Of a stretch of 64,000 nucleotides of DNA, positions 19,301 to 27,144 are shown in pieces. Below the pieces are notes generated by a model. That model ran no database searches, was not told the origin of the DNA, and saw only the letters and a list, made by a program, of their open reading frames with translations. The number at the start of each line of letters is the position of its first letter. Position 1 is the stretch's first letter. The position numbers and the translations under genes are program-made. Location of the stretch: the NCBI RefSeq assembly GCF_002209555.1, contig NZ_NJIF01000007.1, positions 186,001-250,000 of the forward strand. The letters run 5' to 3'. This stretch comes from Achromobacter insolitus (GTDB taxonomy: Bacteria; Pseudomonadota; Gammaproteobacteria; Burkholderiales; Burkholderiaceae_B).

Positions 19301-20011
19301 GGTAAGCATCGCTCCATTGATGGGCTGCCGGCCGCGATACTTGGACAGCAGGCCGAGAAAGCCGCGCCATTCTTCTTCGTCGCCAGTCGGATCGCTTTCG
19401 TGCGTGGTGTAGCGTCCCGCAGTGTCCAGCAGCACGGCATCATCCGTAAACCACCAATCGCAATTGCGCGTGCCGCCCACCCCACGCAAGGCAACCTTGC
19501 CATAGCGCTCCGCCAACGGGAAATTGAGTCCAGAATTGACGAGCGCGGTGGTCTTGCCCGCGCCCGGCGCGCCAATGATCACGTACCAAGGCAGCTGATA
19601 CAGGTATTGCTTGGAAAACCGGTCCAACGCGCCGCGTTTGCCCCGGCTTTCGAAGCGGGTCTTGCGCAGCAGTTCCACCGCCTCGTGGAATCGTGCCTCC
19701 AACTGGCGGATCTCGTCATTGCCGGCAGCCTCGTCCAGCGGCTTGTCCGCTTTCGGCTTCGGACGGCGCAGCTGACTCAGTAGCTGCGCATTCAAGCGCC
19801 CTTCGCGCCACTTGCGCCACAAGAGCCGCAGCAGCCAGATCGCGAACATCGCCACGATCACCGCAATGCGCACCGTCTCGCTTTCCAGCGGACGCACCGT
19901 GCCTATCGCGATCAGCGGGCCAGCAATCCAGATCAGCACCGCCAGGGCCACCAGGCCCAGGAAGTTCCACACGCGGCGGCTGAAAAACCATCCGAACAGC
20001 CTGTAGATCAT
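16382..20011 (-). CDS. tssM: type VI secretion membrane subunit TssM (IcmF)
   Basis: The large inner-membrane ATPase-like core of the T6SS membrane complex. It spans the periplasm to meet the TssJ lipoprotein. It has 1209 residues. Two N-terminal transmembrane helices (about 15-38 and 47-65) precede a cytoplasmic NTPase domain with Walker A GAPGAGKT (147-154). A third helix lies in the HWAGYGLVTAAFVALIAGW region near residue 460, followed by a long periplasmic domain. The open frame reaches 20215, but the true start ATG 20011 overlaps the tssL stop by four bases. The intact Walker A suggests the NTPase-active TssM type. Confidence 0.96.
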   Translation of the reverse strand: MIYRLFGWFFSRRVWNFLGLVALAVLIWIAGPLIAIGTVRPLESETVRIAVIVAMFAIWLLRLLWRKWREGRLNAQLLSQLRRPKPKADKPLDEAAGNDEIRQLEARFHEAVELLRKTRFESRGKRGALDRFSKQYLYQLPWYVIIGAPGAGKTTALVNSGLNFPLAERYGKVALRGVGGTRNCDWWFTDDAVLLDTAGRYTTHESDPTGDEEEWRGFLGLLSKYRGRQPINGAMLTVSVEDLLSASDAERAQHAAVLRRRLQELREQLGIAFPVYVLVTKTDLLSGFEEYFASFTREELAQIWGFTLPYARAQDPGFDLYEAFHEEYALLQRRLDDALPEVVAAEPDPARRALAYMLPQQFAGLQAILGHFLSDVFATSKFEARVIPRGVYFTSGTQGGETFDQVTGHLKRYLRIDGGAAPAVSVPGEGEGRSYFLKNLLQDVIFREAGLASRNLRWERRYRQLHWAGYGLVTAAFVALIAGWAMSYRNNADYVEEVARRVPAVEKLSRDIKITRTGDLLGLMPFLDSLWYLPQHEGFDIDNPPLSYRYGLYQGMKLKAAAQGVYGNTLDQVLLPQVARRVETALRDASASDLEYSYEALRAYLMLYEADRYDAEFMHAWLLSDMQATLPEGYTRRQYEQLSLHLRNLTQSHVLASPFPKDDALVAQAREKLARYTLAQRAYSRLRRTLANADAVPENTVVTLGGAQASAVFVRKSGKPLSQGIPALYSYRGYWDVFNKRVTGVAEVLRSDDAWILNIPLRGPLDQGAQRQLVADIKRLYMNDYVAQWDGYLNDLQLAPSKSLLQNIQMARTLSAPESPLVQLVRGVARETSLLRDTGKDDRSLVDQARDRVSSTREALEQMFGPTGPGAALRADASDEKLERIVDQHFEPYRRLAQGEGGSGGTSTPIAATTGLINELYTYLTAADAALRSGSPAPSSDAVTKLRAEAGRLPGPLRDVLNSLSVNASGEVSDVARARMGETVSATIGMFCGQSVAGRYPFSSRSARDVAPNDMARLFGPNGLMDDFFQKNLANQIDVSGQRWRFKPGIDGKSGENSTTLDAFQRAGVIRDVYFMAGNPMPSYRVAIRPVEMDAGITQFVMDVDGQAVRYAHGPQVATTVQWPGPRGSNQVRIELTPQEGAAGMTTSGPWALNRMLDRAQLRRGPTPEVTLATFDLGGRKVVLEITASSVKSPFHLAEMQAFACPGAS

Positions 20012-21285
20012 TCCTGTCCTCCCTGCTCGTGAGCCACCGGCGGCACGAGCACCGTAATCTCCACTCTCCGGTTCAGCGCGCGACCTGCGGCCGTATCGTT
20101 TGGCGCGACCGGATCGGCGTCGCCGCGGCCCTCTGCCCGCACCCTCGCGGTCTGCCCCAGGCGTTGCTCCAGCATGTCCTTGACAGCGTCCGCACGCGCC
20201 TGTGACAGATGCCAATTCGACGGGAAACGTGCGCTGCGCATCGGCGTGTTATCGGTATAGCCGCGCACCAGGATGCTGCCCTGGGTCTCACGCAAGGCGT
20301 CGGCAACGCGTGACAGCACCGGCAGGTATTGGTCGCGCACGGAGCTGGCGCCCGACTCGAACACACCGTCCCCGCGCAGCACCACCACGCTGCGGTCAAC
20401 CTCGTCGCGCACGCTGACCAGTTGGTCCCGGATTTCCGGCGCCAGGAACACAGCCAGCCGAGGCGCGGGCGCCGGCCGCTTGGCTGCGGTCGGCGCGATC
20501 TGCACGGTGGGCGGCCGGAGTTTTGCGATGGACGCGAATACCTCGTCGGATTGGCCGCCCAGGCGCCAGCCCAAACCCCAATACAGCGCCAGCGCCAGGA
20601 CGGCGGCCAGCGCGCCGAACACCCACAGCGGCACCGGCAGCCTGCGCAACGGTGTCTGCGCCGGTTCGTCGCGCCAATGGGGCGACAGCGCCAAGGGATA
20701 ATCGCCGCGCGCGCCGCGCAAGATCCTGAGCAGCCGCTGGCGCAACGTTTCCAGTTGAGAGCGGCCGTTGTCGATCACGCGGTAACGGCCTTCAAAGCCC
20801 AACAGCAGGCAGTAGTACAACAGTTCCAACAGGTCCAGATGCTGCCCCGGATTCTGCGACAGCTTGGCCAGCAGCTGGAAAAATTTCTCCCCGCCCCAGG
20901 TCTCGTTGTGGAAGGTGACGAGCAGGCTGTGCGCGGACCACACGCCACCGCCGCCCCAAGGTGTGAGCGCGGCGGCTTCGTCCAGCGCCGTGCACAGGCA
21001 ATAGCGCGCACCGAGTATGGTCTCGTTCGATATGCCAGCCTGCTGCGCGCGCAGTTCGAACTGACGCACCTCGTCCAACAGATGCTCGCGCAGCATCGCG
21101 GGCGACGGGTGGGTCGCCGTGGCGCGGATCTGCGGAATCAGGTCCAGCAGCGGGTTTGCCGCGGCCACCAGCGGATTGGTGCCGCTGATGACGTAATCGT
21201 GAGGACGCAGCCTGCCCGCCGAACCGGCGGCGCCTTCGCCCATGCCGCCCGGAGGCCCGGCCAGCGTGTGATCCGAAGCATGCAT
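20008..21285 (-). CDS. tssL: type VI secretion protein TssL (DotU/IcmH) with C-terminal OmpA domain
   Basis: Inner-membrane partner of TssM. It has 425 residues. The cytoplasmic DotU helical domain (about 40-200) is followed by one transmembrane helix (about 218-238, VPLWVFGALAAVLALALYW) and a periplasmic OmpA/MotB-like domain. That domain has RGYTDNTPMRS and NRRVEITVL and is expected to hold peptidoglycan, making this the extended TssL class. The frame opens with TTG at 21315, overlapping tssK. ATG 21285 is preferred because GGAG sits exactly 6 bases before it. Its end is coupled to tssM. Confidence 0.93.
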   Translation of the reverse strand: MHASDHTLAGPPGGMGEGAAGSAGRLRPHDYVISGTNPLVAAANPLLDLIPQIRATATHPSPAMLREHLLDEVRQFELRAQQAGISNETILGARYCLCTALDEAAALTPWGGGGVWSAHSLLVTFHNETWGGEKFFQLLAKLSQNPGQHLDLLELLYYCLLLGFEGRYRVIDNGRSQLETLRQRLLRILRGARGDYPLALSPHWRDEPAQTPLRRLPVPLWVFGALAAVLALALYWGLGWRLGGQSDEVFASIAKLRPPTVQIAPTAAKRPAPAPRLAVFLAPEIRDQLVSVRDEVDRSVVVLRGDGVFESGASSVRDQYLPVLSRVADALRETQGSILVRGYTDNTPMRSARFPSNWHLSQARADAVKDMLEQRLGQTARVRAEGRGDADPVAPNDTAAGRALNRRVEITVLVPPVAHEQGGQE

Positions 21286-21311
21286 AATTGTCTCCGCCTG
21301 GTTGGCCGCGC

Positions 21312-22646
21312 TCAATCGCGCAGCGCCCAGAACTCCATCGTCAGCCCGGGGAAATCGCCCGCCAGATGCAACGCGAGCGCACCGGTGCGCTCCAGCTGCT
21401 TCCAGAATTCGCCGCTCTTATCCAATTCAAAGTAAACGTGTCCTGCGCTGTAGGGAATCTGCCGCGGCGCCACCGGCAGCGCGCGGACCGCAACGCCGGG
21501 CAATTGCAGGTGCACCAGATCCCGGATGCGTTCCACGGGCCCGATCTTGACCTGCGCCGGAAAGCGCGCGCGTACCGTCTCCACCGCCAGGTCCGCATGC
21601 ACCGCCAGCACGAAGCCAGCCGACTGCAACAGCTCCGCATCCTGGACCTGCGCCACGCGCACGCCCTGGCCCCGGTCCTGCAGGGGAATCTGCAAGGCGC
21701 GCTGCTCCAGCACCGCCGACAGCGATCGGCGCAGCTCGTTCATCAAGGGCGTAAAGCTGCCCTGCAGATCGTCATGCGCATACCCGGGCAACACACCTGG
21801 CCGCCGCGTGACCGCAGTAAAGGTAGCGAGGTCGCAGGCCAGCATCAGCCAATCGTGGAATAACCTCTCCGGATGCAATGAGGGACTTTGCCGCGCATGC
21901 CAGATGGATCCCATGTAGCGATTGACGGTCTCCAGCAGCATGAAGTCGGATACTTCGGACACGCCTCCACGGCCGGGCTGCGACAGGCGTGCAGCGAGCG
22001 CCTCGCTGCGGGCGTCGAGCAAGCCTTGCAGCTCATCGACGAAACCGCGCAGAACGGGGTGCTCGCCCGCGGCCAGCCACGGCGCCACATACGCTTCGTC
22101 CAATACCACCCGGTTATCCGAACGTCGCTCCAGGACTCGCGCCACGCCCAATCCGATCCAGTCGTCGGTCAGCTCGTCCTCCAGCATCAGCCGCAGCCGC
22201 AACCGGCCCAGCTGCATCAAGACGGGTTCCAATGCGACGGAGCCGCTGTCCTCCACCTCGGCCTCGTGCACCAGATAGCGCGCCAGCGTATCTTCTTCAC
22301 CCTCGTAGATCACATCGCTGGCGCCCGCGCGCATGCGCGGCAAGACCAACATGACGCGAGCGCCACGGGTTTGCACTGGCACTTCGAACGCCGCGGGCGC
22401 CGTGTCGGGGTGCGAGAAATCGAAGGGCGTGCCATCGGGCATGACGCCTTGCGCCTGGCTCAGCGCCACTTTGCCGATCGCCAGCGCGTCGCGGTCCAGC
22501 GACAGCTGGCCGAATCCCCAGAAAAATCCCTGTAGCGCCGCCGCACGCTGTTGCGCGGCATGCAGCATATGGCGTTCAAATTGCTGGAAATGCTGCGGCC
22601 GCAGGAACATGCCCTCCGACCAGATCACTTTATCTCTGCTCACCAT
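21312..22646 (-). CDS. tssK: type VI secretion baseplate subunit TssK
   Basis: TssK trimers dock the baseplate wedge (TssE/F/G) onto the TssL/M membrane complex. It has 444 residues. The family start KVIWSEGMFLRPQHFQQFER is intact, as is the internal RGFVDELQGLLDARSEAL helical region. The C-terminal receptor-like domain begins around residue 320 (PLQDRGQGVRVAQV). It lies 18 bases after tssJ and 26 bases before the chosen tssL start. Confidence 0.96.
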   Translation of the reverse strand: MVSRDKVIWSEGMFLRPQHFQQFERHMLHAAQQRAAALQGFFWGFGQLSLDRDALAIGKVALSQAQGVMPDGTPFDFSHPDTAPAAFEVPVQTRGARVMLVLPRMRAGASDVIYEGEEDTLARYLVHEAEVEDSGSVALEPVLMQLGRLRLRLMLEDELTDDWIGLGVARVLERRSDNRVVLDEAYVAPWLAAGEHPVLRGFVDELQGLLDARSEALAARLSQPGRGGVSEVSDFMLLETVNRYMGSIWHARQSPSLHPERLFHDWLMLACDLATFTAVTRRPGVLPGYAHDDLQGSFTPLMNELRRSLSAVLEQRALQIPLQDRGQGVRVAQVQDAELLQSAGFVLAVHADLAVETVRARFPAQVKIGPVERIRDLVHLQLPGVAVRALPVAPRQIPYSAGHVYFELDKSGEFWKQLERTGALALHLAGDFPGLTMEFWALRD

Positions 22647-22664
22647 GTCCGGTTCTCTTTGCGT

Positions 22665-23225
22665 CTAAAAAGGCCACCACGATCGGCTGCGATCCACCTC
22701 TTCCAGTCCATCGCGCTTGACCGCGACTTTCACCGTCTCCTCATTGGGCGAAAATTGCCAGACCTTGTACATGTTGGTGTTCTGCGCTTCGGGCAGCGGC
22801 ACCAGCAGCCGCCACTTGCTTTGCTCCAGTTCGCGATAGGCTGCCACCACCCCCACCACGCGCGCCTCGGGGTTGCCGGGGTACTGCACCACCTTGGTTT
22901 CGCCGGGCTTGAGAATCACCTGGTCGACGTTGAGCAATTCCGCGCCCAGCGCCGCGTGCGCGTCGCCCTGCAAAGTAAAGAAATCACGCGATTCGAAGAT
23001 GCTGGCGGACTTCAGTTCATAGATCGTCACCTGCACAGGCGACGGTCTGCCGCTGGCGTTCTGGTTCACTTTCGGATCCGCGCGCAACTCAATCGCGTAC
23101 GGCACAGGCACGCGCTTGGCGGTCGAAGAACATGCCGCGAGCATCACCGCCGCCATCACACCCGCAACGATGGCGGCGCTGCGGCGCCTCGCTATCGGAA
23201 TCCTTCGTAGGCATGGACTGCTCAT
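22665..23225 (-). CDS. tssJ: type VI secretion outer-membrane lipoprotein TssJ
   Basis: An outer-membrane lipoprotein that anchors the periplasmic tip of TssM. It has 186 residues. The signal peptide ends at lipobox MLAAC with acylated C32, followed by a beta-sandwich domain with VQVTIYELKSASIFESRDFF and the loop that contacts TssM. The frame is open to 23297, but the lipoprotein signal places the start at ATG 23225 after GAGG. It is the first gene of the tssJ-K-L-M-tagF-pseudokinase unit and is divergent from tssQ. Confidence 0.94.
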   Translation of the reverse strand: MSSPCLRRIPIARRRSAAIVAGVMAAVMLAACSSTAKRVPVPYAIELRADPKVNQNASGRPSPVQVTIYELKSASIFESRDFFTLQGDAHAALGAELLNVDQVILKPGETKVVQYPGNPEARVVGVVAAYRELEQSKWRLLVPLPEAQNTNMYKVWQFSPNEETVKVAVKRDGLEEVDRSRSWWPF

Positions 23226-23343
23226 AAGACCTCGGAAATAAAAGTACACACGTCTGTTACGCCGCGACGCATACGTGGCGCGGCAGGCCGCTATCATCGG
23301 CGGAATGACCAGGCCTACTCACCCCAAACGACACGCCCGCGCC

Positions 23344-23715
23344 ATGAAACAGCCCGTACGCATGTGCTTGATGTCCACGCTCGCGCTGCTTGCCGCCTGC
23401 GCTTCCACGCCCTCGCCGCAAGCCGTGGAGGCTTTGCAGCAGGTCCGCGACGAATATGCCGCCAGCCGCTTCGGCGCCGTCGTGCGCACCGTGGCCACCT
23501 CCGACGCGCTTGCCACCGCGCCCACGGCCGTACGGGTCGAAGCTCTCAAACTCCAGGCTTTCAGCTACTGCGTCACTAACTACCGCCAGCTGTGCGAGGA
23601 CAGCTTCGTGCGCATCCTGCAGTTGCAGCCCTCGTTCCAACTCGCGCCGAATGAGGCCGGGCACCCCCAGTGGGGACCGGCGTTCCAGGCAGCGCAGGCG
23701 TCCCAGACCCGTTAA
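23344..23715 (+). CDS. tssQ: TssQ family T6SS-associated lipoprotein
   Basis: A 123-residue lipoprotein. The short signal peptide ends in LLAAC (C19), followed by an alpha-helical TPR-like domain with a CVTNYRQLCEDSFVRILQLQP segment. TssQ proteins are encoded beside an FHA gene in T6SS loci of Bordetella, Achromobacter and Burkholderia relatives; their role at the outer membrane is not well defined. The frame is open from 23275. ATG 23344 is chosen because it puts a proper basic N-region before the hydrophobic core; its ribosome site is poor. It is divergent from tssJ and followed 27 bases later by the FHA gene. Confidence 0.75.
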   Translation: MKQPVRMCLMSTLALLAACASTPSPQAVEALQQVRDEYAASRFGAVVRTVATSDALATAPTAVRVEALKLQAFSYCVTNYRQLCEDSFVRILQLQPSFQLAPNEAGHPQWGPAFQAAQASQTR

Positions 23716-23742
23716 CGCGCCGCAGGCGCCCAGGAGACAGGC

Positions 23743-24513
23743 GTGAAGCTCACCGTGTTCCAGCATGCCGGCGATCCGGCCTTCGAACCTATCCATGTCG
23801 TGTTCACCGCGCCGGGCGGCACGATAGGCCGCAGTTTCGACAACCAGCTCACCCTGGCCGATCCCACGGGCGGCATCTGCCGCGTGCAGGCGGCAATCCG
23901 CGTCAACGACATGGACGCGGGCTTTCTCCTGAACCTGAGCGACATGAGCACCGTCAGCGTCAATGGGCGGGCGCTCGCACGGGAGCAGGAGGTCCCGCTG
24001 AATCCGGGCGACGAGCTGGAAATCGGCGACTACCGGCTGCGTGCCGAAACGGCCCCGCACGCGGCAGAACCGGCCGCTCCGGCTTCGTTGGCCGCCGTGG
24101 CCGACGAAGACATCTTCAGCGACCTCATCGGCCCAGGTACCCTGCCCGTCGGCAGCGCGCCGGACGTCTCCACACACCCCTTCGATCTGGACTCCGCGCA
24201 GGCGCGCAACCCGGAGGATCCCCTGCGCCACCTGCCCCCCGGCGACGGTGTGGTGTCGCGCGCGGCCACCGACCCGCTGGCGCTGTTCGACGGGCCGGGA
24301 GACGGCACGCCCAGCATCTTCTCTGACGGCACGCCGTCCACCCTGCCCGCCCACGACGCGCTGGCCGAACACCGCACCCATCCCGTTGATGACGCCTTGG
24401 GCGGCCCGCGCGACGCCGGCGAACGCCACAGCGCGCCCGATCACCTGCGGGAAATTGGCGGCTACATGCGACCAGCGTCCATCAAGCCGGATCCGGGCGA
24501 CAAGACCGGCTGA
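23743..24513 (+). CDS. T6SS FHA domain protein with degenerate phosphopeptide site
   Basis: 256 residues. An N-terminal FHA domain spans residues 5-100, with GRSFDNQ (29-35) and VNG (73-75). The rest is low-complexity and Pro/Asp-rich, with an EDIFSDLIG motif. TagH/Fha proteins bind phosphothreonine in the T6SS activation pathway. Here the canonical S-R-x-H that contacts the phosphate reads C46-R-V-Q49, so the site may be weak or lost. The GTG start at 23743 has AGGAG 6 bases before it. The gene ends only 4 bases from the convergent clpV stop. It lacks the C-terminal TagH domain of longer Pseudomonas proteins. Confidence 0.8.
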   Translation: MKLTVFQHAGDPAFEPIHVVFTAPGGTIGRSFDNQLTLADPTGGICRVQAAIRVNDMDAGFLLNLSDMSTVSVNGRALAREQEVPLNPGDELEIGDYRLRAETAPHAAEPAAPASLAAVADEDIFSDLIGPGTLPVGSAPDVSTHPFDLDSAQARNPEDPLRHLPPGDGVVSRAATDPLALFDGPGDGTPSIFSDGTPSTLPAHDALAEHRTHPVDDALGGPRDAGERHSAPDHLREIGGYMRPASIKPDPGDKTG

Positions 24514-24517
24514 CGTC

Positions 24518-27130
24518 TCAAGCGTAGTCATAACGGAACTCTCCCTCCGCGGCTGACAGGCCTACCCGGGCGAGCCTGCGATCCTGCATCGACGCGCCCA
24601 GCAGCTCCCGGCTGATGCGGGGCAGCACCGTGTTGGTCAGCACGGCATCCACCATGCGGGCGCCCGATTCCACCTCCGCGCAGCGCGCAACAACCAGCGC
24701 GATCGCCTCGGGCGTCACCTCCAGCACAATGCCGTGGTGCTCAAGGAGGCGGCGGCGCACGCGTTCGAACTGCAGGTCCACGATGCGCGCCAGCATGGCG
24801 TCCGGCAGCGGCAGGTAAGGCACCGCCACCAGCCGGCCCAGCAGCGCCGCGGGAAAAGCCTGCAACAGCGGCTCGCGCAGGGCCGTGGCCAGCGCGGCGG
24901 CGTCGGGCAACAACTCGGGATCGCGGCACAACGCCGCAATACGATCCGCGCCCACGTTAGACGTAAGGATGATGACCGCATTGCGGAAGTCGATATAGCG
25001 CCCCTCGCCGTCCTCCATCCATCCCTTGTCGAAGACCTGGAAGAAAATCTCGTGCACGTCGGCGTGCGCCTTCTCCACCTCGTCCAGCAGCACCACGCTG
25101 TACGGTCGCCTGCGCACCGCCTCGGTCAGCACACCGCCCTCGCCATAACCGACGTAACCCGGCGGCGCCCCTTTCAGGGTGGATACCGTGTGCGACTCCT
25201 GGAACTCGCTCATGTTGATGGTGATCAGGTTCTGTTCACCGCCGTACAACGCCTCGGCCAGCGCCAACGCGGTCTCCGTCTTGCCGACACCGCTCGGACC
25301 GCAGAGCAGGAAGACGCCCACCGGTTTGCCGGGGTCTGTCAATCCGGCGCGTGAAGTCTGAATCCGCCGCGCCACGGCCTCCAGCGCGTCACGCTGTCCG
25401 ATCACCCGCCTCTCCAGAGTGTCCGCCAGGTCCAGCACCGCGCGCGCCTCGTCGCGCAGCATGCGCCCCACGGGTATGCCCGTCCAGTCGGCCACCACCG
25501 CTGCCACCGCGGCGGCATCAACCGCGCAATGCACCATCGCCGTCTCATCCTGGCTGGCGGCCAGCGCTTCGCGCGCCTGCGCCAGCGCGCGGCGCTGGTC
25601 GTCCTGCGCGTCGGAAGAGGCAAGATCCAGCGTCTGGCGCAACGTCAGCACGCGCCCGGCCAGAGCGCGCTCCGACTCCCAGCGCACCGCCAACACCCGC
25701 TCGTAGTCCGCGGCGTCGGACTGCTCGTCAATCAGCCGCTGGACCCGTTGCGCGTCGCCTTCGCCCAGGCGCAGCTCGCGCTCCGCGATGCCCCTGGCCA
25801 GCTCCAGCGCCTGCACTCGCCTGCGCGCGTCCTCCAGGCTGGGCGGCATGGCATGCTGGCTTACCGCCACGCGCGCGCAAGCGGTGTCCAGCAGCGCAAC
25901 AGCCTTGTCCGGCAGTTGCCGCGCGGGAATGTACCGGTGCGACAACGTAACCGCCGCTACGATGGCTTCATCCAGCACCAGCACGCCATGATGCGCCTGT
26001 AGCGTTTCGGCAAGCCCGCGCAACATGCCGAAGGCGCGCGCCTCATCGGGTTCGTGCACCTGTATGACCTGGAAGCGGCGGCTGAGCGCAGGATCCTTCT
26101 CGATGTACTTCTTGTATTCCGACCAGGTCGTGGCCCCGATGGTGCGTAGCTCTCCGCGCGCTAGCGCAGGCTTCAACAGGTTGGCCGCGTCGCCCGTGCC
26201 CGCGGCGCCACCGGCGCCCACCAGCGTGTGGATTTCATCGATGAACAATACGATGGGCCTCTCGCTGGCCTGCACCTCGTCGATAACGCTGCGCAACCGT
26301 TGCTCGAACTCGCCCTTCACACCCGCGCCCGCCTGCAACAGGCCTATATCGAGCAGATACAGCGCGACGTCGCGCAGTTGCGGCGGCACCTCGCCCGCTG
26401 CCAAGCGCAGCGCCAGGCCTTCCACGACGGCCGTCTTGCCCACACCGGCTTCTCCGGCCAGCAGCGGATTGTTCTGGCGGCGCCGCATCAGCACGTCGAT
26501 GAGCTGGCGGATTTCCTCGTCGCGCCCCGACACCGGATCGATCGCCCCCTCGCGCGCCCTGGCGGTCAGGTCCACGGCGAATCGCCCAAGCGCAGACCCG
26601 CCCTCGTCCGGCGGCCCGGCCGCGGCGGAAGCGGGCTCGGTTTGGCCCGTGCCCTCCGGGGATCCCTGCACGATCTCTTCCAGCTGTTCCAGCAGCGTAT
26701 CCGGCGCAATCTTCGAGAACTGCCCGGACATGCCCACCAGCACATGTCGCAGCGCATAGGTGCGGGTCAGGCCCGCCAGGAGATGCGCGCTGCGGATGCG
26801 CGCCGAGCCATAGCGCAGCGATCCCAGCACCCAGGCTCTCTCGACCGCGTGATCAATATGTTCGGACAGGTCGGAGACCGAGCCCGCCCCCGCCGGCAGG
26901 CGGTCCAGTTCCGCCGTCAGATCGGCCTGCAATCTGCCCATATCAAGTTCGAAGCGGCGAGCGATCCGATGCAGGTCGCTGTCCTGCGCGTGCAGGATCT
27001 GATGCATCCAATGCACCAGCTCGACATAGGGATTGCCGCGCAGCTTGCAGAACGCAGTGGCGCCCTCCAGCGTCTGGTAGAGCAGCGGATTGAGTTTTCC
27101 GAAGAGGTCGATGCGGCCGATATCCGACAT
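24518..27130 (-). CDS. tssH: type VI secretion ATPase TssH (ClpV)
   Basis: A hexameric AAA+ unfoldase that disassembles contracted TssB/TssC sheath for reuse. It has 870 residues. The N domain (1-150) binds the sheath. AAA1 has Walker A GEAGVGKT (226-233) and Walker B FIDE (D298-E299). A middle coiled-coil region (about 430-530) is followed by AAA2 with GPSGVGKT (611-618) and LLDE (D683-E684). It follows tssG by 14 bases and closes the main sheath and baseplate operon. Also called clpV. Confidence 0.97.
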   Translation of the reverse strand: MSDIGRIDLFGKLNPLLYQTLEGATAFCKLRGNPYVELVHWMHQILHAQDSDLHRIARRFELDMGRLQADLTAELDRLPAGAGSVSDLSEHIDHAVERAWVLGSLRYGSARIRSAHLLAGLTRTYALRHVLVGMSGQFSKIAPDTLLEQLEEIVQGSPEGTGQTEPASAAAGPPDEGGSALGRFAVDLTARAREGAIDPVSGRDEEIRQLIDVLMRRRQNNPLLAGEAGVGKTAVVEGLALRLAAGEVPPQLRDVALYLLDIGLLQAGAGVKGEFEQRLRSVIDEVQASERPIVLFIDEIHTLVGAGGAAGTGDAANLLKPALARGELRTIGATTWSEYKKYIEKDPALSRRFQVIQVHEPDEARAFGMLRGLAETLQAHHGVLVLDEAIVAAVTLSHRYIPARQLPDKAVALLDTACARVAVSQHAMPPSLEDARRRVQALELARGIAERELRLGEGDAQRVQRLIDEQSDAADYERVLAVRWESERALAGRVLTLRQTLDLASSDAQDDQRRALAQAREALAASQDETAMVHCAVDAAAVAAVVADWTGIPVGRMLRDEARAVLDLADTLERRVIGQRDALEAVARRIQTSRAGLTDPGKPVGVFLLCGPSGVGKTETALALAEALYGGEQNLITINMSEFQESHTVSTLKGAPPGYVGYGEGGVLTEAVRRRPYSVVLLDEVEKAHADVHEIFFQVFDKGWMEDGEGRYIDFRNAVIILTSNVGADRIAALCRDPELLPDAAALATALREPLLQAFPAALLGRLVAVPYLPLPDAMLARIVDLQFERVRRRLLEHHGIVLEVTPEAIALVVARCAEVESGARMVDAVLTNTVLPRISRELLGASMQDRRLARVGLSAAEGEFRYDYA

Positions 27131-27144
27131 GGCATGTGGGCGCG

